A stretch of DNA of 64,000 nucleotides from Clavibacter sepedonicus (GTDB lineage: Bacteria; Actinomycetota; Actinomycetes; Actinomycetales; Microbacteriaceae), in NCBI RefSeq assembly GCF_000069225.1, contig NC_010407.1:2480001-2544000 (forward strand), in the 5' to 3' direction. This document shows, piece after piece, positions 55,445-62,682 of the stretch. A model generated the notes under the pieces. The model was not told the DNA's origin. It worked only from the letters and a program-made list of their open reading frames with translations, and did not search any database. Both the position numbers and the translations under genes were made by a program. Positions within the stretch are counted from its first letter, which is position 1. The number at the start of each line of letters is the position of its first letter.

Positions 55445-57388
55445 ATGCCCCGCCCCGCCCTCCTCGCCGTCGTGGTCGTCAACTACGGATCCGCCGACCT
55501 CGTGCGGGAGAACGTGCTGCCGCTGGTCGAGCGCCTCGACGACGCGCTGCTCGTGGTCGTCGACAACCGCACGACCCATGCGGAGCGGGAGCGCGTGCGG
55601 GAGCTCGCCGCGCATCCGTCGACGCGCGTGCACGGCGTGTACCCGGACGCGAACACGGGCTTCGGCACGGGCATGAACATCGGCGTCGCGGCGGTGCGCG
55701 ACCTCGGTGCGCGCGAGTTCCTGCTGCTCAACCCGGACGCGACGATCGAGCCCGACCAGCTGGCGGTGCTGCGTGGCGTCGTGGCCGCGGATCCGCTCGC
55801 GCTCGTCGCCCCGCTGATCCTCCGGCCCGACGGCAGCACGTGGTTCCGCGGATCCGACCTGTACCTCGCCGACGGCCGGATCCGCTCCGCCGCCCGCCGC
55901 GCGCAGCACCCGGGCCAGGCGGTCGAGCCGTGGCTCACGGGCGCGTGCCTGCTCGTGACCGACGAGCTGTGGACCCGCGTCGGCGGCTTCTCCGACGACT
56001 ACTTCCTGTACTGGGAGGACGTCGACCTGTCGCGCAAGGTCGTGGAGGCCGGCGGATCTCTGGCCGTCGTGGAGCAGGCCGTGGCCGTGCACGCGGAGGG
56101 CGGCACGCAGAGCGCCGGCCACGAGAGCGCGGGCCAGGCCAAGTCGGGCACGTACTACTACCACAACATCCGCAACCGGCTCCTCTACGGGGCCCGGCAC
56201 CTCGACGCCCCGGCGCTCCGCCGCTGGCGGCTGCTCACGCCCGTGATCGCGTACGAGGTGCTGCTGCAGGGCGGGCGGCGGCAGTTCGCGCACCCGGTGG
56301 CGCCCGTGACGGCGGCCGTGCGGGGGATCCGCGACGGGTACCGGCTCTCCGGTGGCTGGCGCGCGATGCCGTCGCCCGCGCCGACGTCCGCGGCACCCGC
56401 GGCGCCCGTTCGCCCGGTCGCGCCCGCCTCCTCGCTCGTGGTCGCGATCCTCACCTACCGCCGGCCCGACGACATCCGCGCCGTGCTCCCGCTCGTCGCC
56501 GCGCAGGCCGCCGACCTCCGCGAGGCCGCCGAGGCCGACCGCACGCTCCCCCGCTCCGTGCGGATCGTCGTGGTCGACAACGACCCGGCGGGCGGAGCGG
56601 GCGCGGCCGTGGAGGACGCCGCCGCGGACTCCCCCGTGCCGATCGCCTACGTGCACGAGCCGACGCCCGGCATCTCCGCCGCCCGCAACCGCGCGCTCGA
56701 CGCGGCCGGCGACGACGACCTCCTCGTGTTCCTCGACGACGACGAGCGGCCGGATCCCGGGTGGCTCGCCGCCCTCGTCCGCGCCCGCCAGGCGACGGGC
56801 AGCGCGGGCGTCGCCGGCCCCGTGCGCAGCGAGTACGAGGTCGAGCCGGATGCGTGGGTGCGCGCGGGCGGCTTCTTCACGCGCCGCCGACCCGCGACGG
56901 GCACGCGTCTCGAGGTCGCCGCGACCAACAACCTGCTGCTCGACCTCCGCGCCGTACGGACGGCGGGCCTGCGCTTCGACGTCGACCTCGGCACGCAGGG
57001 CGGCGAGGACACGCTGTTCACCCGCCAGCTCGTCGCGGCCGGCGCGCTCCTCACCTGGTGCGCCGAGGCGGGCGTCGTCGACGTGGTGCCGCGCGCCCGC
57101 ACCACGCGCCGCTGGGTGGTGCTCCGCGCCTTCAGCAGCGGGAACTCGTGGAGCCTCACCTCCGTCGCGCTCGCGCCGGCCTCGCCCGCCGCACGCACGC
57201 GGATCCGGGCCGAGGCGACCGCGCGCGGGCTCGTGCGCGCGCTCGGCGGCACCGGGCGGATCGCGGTGGGTGCCGTCACGGGCAGCGTCGCGCACCGCGC
57301 GAAGGGCACCCGCACGCTCGCGCGCGGCGCCGGCATGGTCGCGGGCGCGTTCGGCTGGTCGTACCAGGAGTACGCGCGGCGCGACTGA
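55445..57388 (+). CDS. tandem two-domain family 2 glycosyltransferase
   Basis: A 647-residue protein made of two GT-A domains. The first (about 1-290) has AVVVVNYGSADLVRENVLPLVE, ANTGFGTGMNIGV, FLLLNPDATI and WLTGACLLVTDELWTRVGGFSDDYFLYWEDVDLS, like rhamnosyltransferases. An Ala/Pro linker of about 30 residues follows. The second (about 330-600) has VVAILTYRRPDDIRAVLPL, PTPGISAARNRALDAAGDDDLLVFLDDDERPDPGWL and GTQGGEDTLFTRQLV. Both keep acidic metal-binding motifs, so it may add two sugars in succession. A fusion is better supported than a missed stop, since the frame is open through the linker. Confidence 0.88.
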   Translation: MPRPALLAVVVVNYGSADLVRENVLPLVERLDDALLVVVDNRTTHAERERVRELAAHPSTRVHGVYPDANTGFGTGMNIGVAAVRDLGAREFLLLNPDATIEPDQLAVLRGVVAADPLALVAPLILRPDGSTWFRGSDLYLADGRIRSAARRAQHPGQAVEPWLTGACLLVTDELWTRVGGFSDDYFLYWEDVDLSRKVVEAGGSLAVVEQAVAVHAEGGTQSAGHESAGQAKSGTYYYHNIRNRLLYGARHLDAPALRRWRLLTPVIAYEVLLQGGRRQFAHPVAPVTAAVRGIRDGYRLSGGWRAMPSPAPTSAAPAAPVRPVAPASSLVVAILTYRRPDDIRAVLPLVAAQAADLREAAEADRTLPRSVRIVVVDNDPAGGAGAAVEDAAADSPVPIAYVHEPTPGISAARNRALDAAGDDDLLVFLDDDERPDPGWLAALVRARQATGSAGVAGPVRSEYEVEPDAWVRAGGFFTRRRPATGTRLEVAATNNLLLDLRAVRTAGLRFDVDLGTQGGEDTLFTRQLVAAGALLTWCAEAGVVDVVPRARTTRRWVVLRAFSSGNSWSLTSVALAPASPAARTRIRAEATARGLVRALGGTGRIAVGAVTGSVAHRAKGTRTLARGAGMVAGAFGWSYQEYARRD

Positions 57389-57602
57389 GCGGATCCACGC
57401 GGCCGGTCCGGCGGCGGCCCGTCCGGCGGCGGCCTCCCCTGGACGGGGGGCTCGTCGGCGCGCGGTGCCGGACGTACGATGCGAGGGCAAAAGACCCGGA
57501 ATCCTGCGTCGGTCGACCACCCATCGCCCGCCCGCCCCGCGCCGCCGACCCGCCCTGGTCGTCGGGCCCGTCTTCCGCCGTACCCGACGAGCGAAGAAGG
57601 CC

Positions 57603-58265
57603 ATGCCCGCACCCGAGAGCACCCCGTCCGACCTGCGTCCGCGCCGCAGCCCGGAACAGCGCAGCCGCCGCGCCCGCACCCGCCGCACCACCGTCGCCGT
57701 GATCGGCGCCGCCTCCGTCCTCGCGGTCGCCGCCGTGGTCGGCACGGTCGTGGTGAACGGATCCGGATCCGACGCCCCCGCGGCCGCCGCCGACACGAAG
57801 GACTGGTCGGAGGTCGCCCCTACCGCGGGGGCCACCGAGGCCCCCGCCCTGCTCCCCGACGGCGACACCCGCGCCCTCGGCCAGGAGGTCGCGACCACGG
57901 TCGGCCTCGACGAGACCGCCACGTTCCCCGGCTCGATCCAGGCGCGCATCGTCTCCGTCACGCCGACCAGCACCGACGGCGGACGCGTGGGCGAGCTGAG
58001 CGGCGACGCGGTCGACGTGCGGCTCGAGCTCGTGAACGTCACGGGAGAGACCGTCGCGGTCGACTCCGTGGCCGTCAACGTCTTCTACGGCGCCGACCGC
58101 ACGCCCGCGACGCCCGCGGACTCCGACACCGTGATCCGCGGCTCGCTCGAGCCCGGCGCGTCCGCGACCGGCGACTACGTGTTCAGCGTGCCGGCCGCCT
58201 CCGCCGACGCGATCAGCGTGGTCGTGGCGCGCGACGCCGGGTCGCCGGTGGTCGTGTTCCAGTAG
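57603..58265 (+). CDS. membrane-anchored secreted protein, DUF4352-like
   Basis: A 220-residue protein. A basic N-terminus (RRSPEQRSRRARTRR) precedes one membrane helix TVAVIGAASVLAVAAVVGTVVV (about residues 29-50). The extracellular part begins with an Ala/Asp/Thr linker and ends in a beta-rich domain (ATFPGSIQARIVSVTPT, DAVDVRLELVNVTGETVAVDSVAVNVFYG, SLEPGASATGDYVFSVP) of the Telomeric-repeat/DUF4352 immunoglobulin-like type. AAGAAGG precedes the ATG. TACGAT at about 57475-57480 may be its -10 box. Function unknown. Confidence 0.7.
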   Translation: MPAPESTPSDLRPRRSPEQRSRRARTRRTTVAVIGAASVLAVAAVVGTVVVNGSGSDAPAAAADTKDWSEVAPTAGATEAPALLPDGDTRALGQEVATTVGLDETATFPGSIQARIVSVTPTSTDGGRVGELSGDAVDVRLELVNVTGETVAVDSVAVNVFYGADRTPATPADSDTVIRGSLEPGASATGDYVFSVPAASADAISVVVARDAGSPVVVFQ

Positions 58266-58389
58266 CGGACGACGCGGCGGTCGGTCGCGGGGTCCGCCGC
58301 TCGGTCCCGTGGTCTTCGGCGCGCCGGCGCTCGGTCACGTGCCTCGCGACCTCCGCACGAGGAGGCAGCGCCAGCCTGGGGACGACGAG

Positions 58390-59616
58390 TCAGAACAGCC
58401 GGCCCGCATCGGGCGCCGTCCCCAGGTCGCGCACCAGCGCGGGGATGCGCTCGCGGAAGGGGAAGAAGCCGCGCGATGCCATGGGCCACGCGGTGCCGTC
58501 CCATCGGCGTCGCACGGTCACCATCGCCACCCCCTCGTCGGCGAGGGCACGACGGAGCCGGTCGTGACGCTCCTGCACGGGCCCGACGGGTGCGTAGGGG
58601 ACGATGACGGTGTCGAGCCGATCCGACCGCACCCAGTCGATCACCGTCTCGCATCCCGCATCGGCCAGCACGCGCGCGGGCCGTCCGCTGCTGTCGTGCG
58701 TGCGAGATGCAGCATCGGCGAGCGCCGCCGTCGTGAAGTCGCGGACCGCATCCGAGACCGCGAGAGGGGACCGCTCCGCCGCGTCGGCGGACACCGCGCT
58801 CGATGCGAGCTGATCGACGAGCCCCGGCCTCTCGGCCAGGAGGCTCTCCGCTTCCAGGTCCTCCTCGTGCAGGAGGAGACCGGTCCGCTCCCCCACCGTC
58901 CCGACGACATCCTCCGGGTCGAGGGCGGCCCGCGGCGGAAGGGGCTCCTCCGTGCGCGCCGGAGCGGTCACGGCGAGACCTGCCGGGGAGAAGCGGCCCT
59001 CGGTGTACCGGGCGATGTTGGCCGCGGACGCCAGGTACGTCTTCCCCCGGGTCTGCAGACCCGCGACCCACCGCCAGGACAGGGTGTTGGACGCGGCATC
59101 GCCGTCGAGGAGGTGCCGGTGGAAGAAGTCGGCGCCGAGCTGCCAGGGCAGGCCGAGGGTGAAGATCCAGATGCTCGCGAACCACATGCGCGTGTGGTTG
59201 TGGAGGTACCCGGTCTCGACGAGCTCGCGCACCCACGCGTCCATCGCGTCGATCCCGCTGCGCCCGCCGACCGCATCGAGGTACCCCGTCGGGAGATCAC
59301 CGGCCGTGAGCTCCTCCACGTCCCGGCGGTAGCGGCGCCAGGCTTCCGGGTTCTGCTCCAGCCACCCCTTCCAATAGGTGCGCCAGAACACCTCCTGCAC
59401 GAACTTCTCCGCCGCGCTCAGACTGTGCCGTGCCAGGACCGCCGCGACGACCTCCTGCTCGGTCACGAGCCGGTGCCGGAGGTACGGGGACAATCCGGAC
59501 ACGTTGTCCCGAGACGCCCCGAGGTCGTGATTGCGGTCGCGCGCGTACGCGGGTCCGGCACGATCGACGAAATCGTGCAGCGCTTCGAGGCCGGCGGCTC
59601 TGGTCGGGATGAACAT
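58390..59616 (-). CDS. photolyase/cryptochrome-like FAD protein with unusual domain order
   Basis: A 408-residue protein. Residues 1 to about 225 are the helical FAD-binding domain of photolyases (FVDRAGPAYARDRNHDLGA, VSGLSPYLRHRLVTEQEVV, VFWRTYWKGWLEQNP, and the FAD-contacting NTLSWRWVAGLQTRGKTYLAS). The usual N-terminal alpha/beta antenna domain is missing; instead an alpha/beta-looking segment is at the C-terminus (GLLLHEEDLEAESLL, LDTVIVPYAPVGPVQERHDRL, RRRWDGTAWPMASRGFFPFRERIP). It could repair pyrimidine dimers or act as a light sensor. The ATG at 59616 gives the correct domain start. Confidence 0.78.
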   Translation of the reverse strand: MFIPTRAAGLEALHDFVDRAGPAYARDRNHDLGASRDNVSGLSPYLRHRLVTEQEVVAAVLARHSLSAAEKFVQEVFWRTYWKGWLEQNPEAWRRYRRDVEELTAGDLPTGYLDAVGGRSGIDAMDAWVRELVETGYLHNHTRMWFASIWIFTLGLPWQLGADFFHRHLLDGDAASNTLSWRWVAGLQTRGKTYLASAANIARYTEGRFSPAGLAVTAPARTEEPLPPRAALDPEDVVGTVGERTGLLLHEEDLEAESLLAERPGLVDQLASSAVSADAAERSPLAVSDAVRDFTTAALADAASRTHDSSGRPARVLADAGCETVIDWVRSDRLDTVIVPYAPVGPVQERHDRLRRALADEGVAMVTVRRRWDGTAWPMASRGFFPFRERIPALVRDLGTAPDAGRLF

Positions 59617-59799
59617 GCCGCCATCCTCCGGCCATGCGCGGGGGGAGAGCTGACCGCGCCCCTCACCGCACGCCGAGCGGATAGGACGAATCCGCCTGAG
59701 CCCCCTCGATGGGGTGGCCGCGACCGCGCTTCGCGCCGCGTCGTGCGGATGTCGGGTCATCGTCGGGTGGATGTCGTGTCCCGGACGGATGCCCGCCCC

Positions 59800-59805
59800 T
59801 ACCGT
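59800..59805 (+). promoter_or_regulatory. -10 box of leaderless HTH gene
   Basis: TACCGT is 7 nt before the ATG at 59813. Confidence 0.45.
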
Positions 59806-59812
59806 GGGGAAC

Positions 59813-60316
59813 ATGAACGAGACACGGGTCACCGACCTCCGCACGCAGCGCGGCTGGACCCAGGAGAGACTCGCCAAGACCAGCGGCATCACCGTCCGCA
59901 CGGTGCAGCGTCTCGAGGCCGGCAACGACGCCAGCCTCGACACCCTCACCCGCGTCGCGAAGGCGCTCGAGGTCCAGGTGCGCGACCTGTTCACCACCGT
60001 CGACGAGAGCGACTACGGACGCGCCGTCACCGGCCTCGACGCGCGAGCCGCGCGCCAGCAGGAACGCCGCGACACGATCACCGACGGACTCGAGGCCCTC
60101 TACTACGGCATCGGCGCCCTGTTCACGATCGCCGTGATCGTCGGCGTCGCCTCGGACGCGTTCCACAACCTCGCGATCTTCCTCATCCCCGCCTACTGGA
60201 TCGCGGGGTGGCTGCTCTCGCTCTTCCTGTTCCTCGTCATCGTCAGCCCGCGCCTGTACCGCCGCTACCCGCTGTCGCGCGACCGGAAGCAACCGACATC
60301 GGACGCGCGGACCTAG
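59813..60316 (+). CDS. XRE-family HTH protein with two membrane helices
   Basis: A 167-residue protein. The N-terminal Cro/CI-type helix-turn-helix (VTDLRTQRGWTQERLAKTSGITVRTVQRLEAGNDASLDTLTRVAKAL) spans about residues 6-55. A charged linker follows, then two hydrophobic segments (YYGIGALFTIAVIVGVAS and LAIFLIPAYWIAGWLLSLFLFLVIVS), and a basic tail. It is thus a membrane-bound transcription regulator or a signal-sensing DNA-binding protein. No partner gene is obvious. Confidence 0.82.
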   Translation: MNETRVTDLRTQRGWTQERLAKTSGITVRTVQRLEAGNDASLDTLTRVAKALEVQVRDLFTTVDESDYGRAVTGLDARAARQQERRDTITDGLEALYYGIGALFTIAVIVGVASDAFHNLAIFLIPAYWIAGWLLSLFLFLVIVSPRLYRRYPLSRDRKQPTSDART

Positions 60317-60402
60317 GACGAACGCATCGGGTCACGCCGCGCCGACGTGTCCCGGGAAGGGGTCCCTCCGCGGACCACCGGACCGGTCGACGGGCCCGCC
60401 GC

Positions 60403-60408
60403 TACGGT
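60403..60408 (+). promoter_or_regulatory. -10 box of leaderless phosphoribosyltransferase gene
   Basis: TACGGT is 6 nt before the ATG at 60415. Confidence 0.45.
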
Positions 60409-60414
60409 GGCGGC

Positions 60415-60954
60415 ATGGTCGATCACGCGACGCAGCTCCTCGGCCGCCGACACGTCCTCGAGCGCTTCCAGTGGATCGACGGCGATGCGGACACCTGGAC
60501 GACGCTGCGCGACCCGGCCGCGTTGCGTGCCGTCGTGCATGCACTGGCCGACCTGCTCGCCGACCGGGAGCTCGACGTGATCGTCGGCATCGAGGCGAGA
60601 GGCTTCGTTCTCGGACCAGCGGTCGCGATCGCCCTCGGACTCGGGTTCTCCCCCATCCGCAAGAACGGTGTGAAGTTCCCCGGCGACGTGATCCGACACC
60701 GGAGCACGCCGGACTATCGCGGCCGGACGCAGGTCTTCGAAGCGAGACGCGACCATTTCTCGACGGGCCAGAGGGTCGGCTTGGTCGATGACTGGATCGA
60801 GACCGGGAGTCAGGCCGTGGCAGCGCAGCGCCTGATCGCGACCGCGGGAGCGGAGCTGACCGCCGTCGCCGTGATCGTCGACGAGGCGAGCGAGGACGTG
60901 CGGCACGTGCTGCCGCCCATCAGCTCGATCGTCTCGGCGTCCGGACTTCCCTGA
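60415..60954 (+). CDS. phosphoribosyltransferase, adenine phosphoribosyltransferase-like
   Basis: A 179-residue type I phosphoribosyltransferase. DVIVGIEARGFVLGPAVAIALGLGFSPIRKNGVKFPGD is typical of adenine phosphoribosyltransferase, as is the PRPP loop region VGLVDDWIETGSQAVAAQRLI (usual form VLLVDDLLATGGTA). The Trp-Ile-Glu substitution suggests a variant substrate. It would salvage a purine base or act on a related compound in the cytoplasm. Single gene. Confidence 0.8.
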   Translation: MVDHATQLLGRRHVLERFQWIDGDADTWTTLRDPAALRAVVHALADLLADRELDVIVGIEARGFVLGPAVAIALGLGFSPIRKNGVKFPGDVIRHRSTPDYRGRTQVFEARRDHFSTGQRVGLVDDWIETGSQAVAAQRLIATAGAELTAVAVIVDEASEDVRHVLPPISSIVSASGLP

Positions 60955-61018
60955 GGAGTCGACACGGGCCCTGCTGAAGCGCGATGGGCAACCCTATACA
61001 CATCCCTACCGCTACCGG

Positions 61019-61024
61019 TACGCT
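61019..61024 (+). promoter_or_regulatory. -10 box of the candidate toxin-antitoxin operon
   Basis: TACGCT lies 7 nt before the ATG at 61032. Immediately upstream a direct repeat GCTACCGGTACGC/ACCGCTACCGGTA forms the palindrome TACCGGTA at 61013-61020, a possible autoregulatory site. Confidence 0.45.
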
Positions 61025-61031
61025 TGTGTGC

Positions 61032-61676
61032 ATGCCTGAAGAGAGCGTTGCCGAGTTCGCCAAGCGTGCGGGAGTGTCCCCTCGTCGCGTGCGCGCGCTC
61101 ATCGAGCAAGGCGCCATCCCGGCCCGCCAGGTGGGTAGGCAGTGGCTCATCGACCAGTCCTGCGCGCACCGCCCCGCAGCCTCCCGCCCGCTAGCCGACC
61201 GGATGCGCGCGAACCTCCTGGCGATCCTCTCCGGAGACGCCCCTGAAGGGCTTTCGGCATCCGAACGCGCACGCCTCCGCAGCTACCGCGACGAACTCAT
61301 GCACAGCCCCGAGCCGGACCGCATCCTCGGTGCCTGGGTCCGCGAGCAGGCGCCTCTGAAGCTCCAGGTCGCTGCCAGCGACCTCGCCGATCTCGCCGCC
61401 GATGAACGCATCGTCAAGTCCGGATTCAGCGATCCGCGCGCCGGGATCGCCGCCGCAGGCCAGCTCGAAGCCCGCGTCGCCAAGGATGACGCCGCCGCGA
61501 TCCGCCGCGCATACCTGCTCCGCCCATCCGAGAGGCCCAACGTCCTCCTGCACCTCGCCGACGAGAGACCACCGTCACCTCTGCCCCTCGGGATGCTCCT
61601 CGTAGACCTCGCGCAACATGACGGCGTCCGCGAGCGCTCCCGCGTAGCCGAACTCCTCCGAGAGGTCGACACGTGA
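61032..61676 (+). CDS. HTH protein, candidate antitoxin/regulator of a nucleotidyltransferase pair
   Basis: A 214-residue protein. Residues about 4-40 (SVAEFAKRAGVSPRRVRALIEQGAIPARQVGRQWLID) form an excisionase/MerR-type winged helix. The rest, about 50-214, is helical and of unknown family; it contains SEPDRILGAWVREQAP-type and SERPNVLLHLADERP segments. It overlaps the following nucleotidyltransferase by GTGA, so both are made together. A DNA-binding first gene with a coupled nucleotidyltransferase second gene is the layout of AbiE/MenAT-like toxin-antitoxin systems. The antitoxin role is inferred. Confidence 0.6.
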   Translation: MPEESVAEFAKRAGVSPRRVRALIEQGAIPARQVGRQWLIDQSCAHRPAASRPLADRMRANLLAILSGDAPEGLSASERARLRSYRDELMHSPEPDRILGAWVREQAPLKLQVAASDLADLAADERIVKSGFSDPRAGIAAAGQLEARVAKDDAAAIRRAYLLRPSERPNVLLHLADERPPSPLPLGMLLVDLAQHDGVRERSRVAELLREVDT

Positions 61677-62419
61677 CCATCACCGCGCCAGCCATGACCC
61701 CCGCCCAGGCTGAGGCGTGGCACGCGCTCTTCGAGGTCTACAAGGCGCACCCGGAGGGCTGGGCGCTCGTCGGCGGGCAGATGGTCCACTCGCTCTGCTG
61801 GGAGCGCGAGGCGAGCCCGCCCCGGCCCACGCAGGACGCGGACGCCGTGCTCGACATCCGCGCCCAGCCGACCATGCTCTTCGACTTCACCAAGACCCTC
61901 ACCGACCTCGGCTACGAGTCCGCAGGCGAGTCGCCGTCGATCCTCGAAGGCATGAAGGGTGTGCAGCACCGCTGGGTGAAGGGTGACGCTCAGATCGATG
62001 TCCTCATTCCGCGTTTCCTGGGAGAGCGCGCGGACAATCGCACCGGCGTCACGGGCGGCCGCACCATCGCCGCACCTGGCGGCCAAGGCGCTCTCGATCG
62101 CTCCGAAGTGATCGAGGTCGCCGTCGAGGGAGTCACCGGGACCGTCATTCGGCCGACGCTTCAGGGGGCCATCGTCGCGAAGGCGTCCGCAATGCTGATC
62201 GGCGAGGGCGCCAAGGCGGACCGCCACCTCAACGACCTTTCGATCCTCGCCTCCCTCGTCACCCGAGGCGACCGAGTCGGCGAAGACGTCACCAGAACTG
62301 AGGTGGCCAGGGTCCGGGCCGCGTTCGCGATGGTCCTCGCCCGCCCGCCTCTGCATCTCAGCGTCGGCGTGGATGCGGAGACGATCGGGATCGTCCGGGA
62401 TCAGTTCGTCCTGGAGTGA
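61673..62419 (+). CDS. nucleotidyltransferase-fold protein, candidate AbiEii/MenT-like toxin
   Basis: A 248-residue protein starting with GTG inside the upstream stop. The nucleotidyltransferase core is recognisable: helix and GG motif in GWALVGGQMVHSL (about residues 31-43), metal acids in RPTQDADAVLDIR (about 55-67), and a third acid in DAQIDVLIPRF (about 103-113). KASAMLIGEGAKADRHLNDLSILASLV is the conserved Lys/Asp helix of the DUF1814/AbiEii group. Such toxins transfer nucleotides to tRNA or other targets. No activity can be proved from sequence. Confidence 0.65.
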   Translation: MTITAPAMTPAQAEAWHALFEVYKAHPEGWALVGGQMVHSLCWEREASPPRPTQDADAVLDIRAQPTMLFDFTKTLTDLGYESAGESPSILEGMKGVQHRWVKGDAQIDVLIPRFLGERADNRTGVTGGRTIAAPGGQGALDRSEVIEVAVEGVTGTVIRPTLQGAIVAKASAMLIGEGAKADRHLNDLSILASLVTRGDRVGEDVTRTEVARVRAAFAMVLARPPLHLSVGVDAETIGIVRDQFVLE

Positions 62420-62682
62420 GAGCGGGAGGCCGATGGATGGTGTTCCTCCGGGTCACGGAGTCGAAGTCGATGAAGAACCGCCTGCACCTGTGCCTCCGCC
62501 CGGCCGGCACGACGCGCGACGCCGAGGTGGAGCGGATCCTGGCGCTCGGGGCGCGCATGGTCGACGACCGTCGGGCGACCGACCGCCGCGCGACCGACGG
62601 ATGGGCGGTGCCCGCCGATCCGGAGGGCGACGAGTCCTGCGTGCTCGGCACCTCCGCCGAGGACGCCGGGATCAGCGAGTGA
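62416..62682 (+). pseudogene. 3' remnant of a glyoxalase-fold (VOC) gene
   Basis: From about 62440 the frame reads VFLRVTESKSMKNRLHLCLRP, AEVERILALGARMVDD and WAVPADPEGDESCVL, the C-terminal half of VOC/glyoxalase-like proteins (usual forms FQRVPEPKxxKNRLHLDL and DPEGNEFCVL). The N-terminal half is missing, since the toxin-like gene ends at 62419. A 12-bp direct repeat codes RATDRRATD. The remnant's stop overlaps the tyrosine-kinase gene by 11 nt on the opposite strand. The 5' part was probably lost when the toxin-antitoxin pair arrived. Confidence 0.65.

Noticed and set aside
57400..57460. Repeated GGTCCGGCGGCGGCC units suggesting a CRISPR or a regulatory repeat
   Set aside because: Only two short GC-rich units without spacers or cas genes; most likely part of a terminator or simple repeat.
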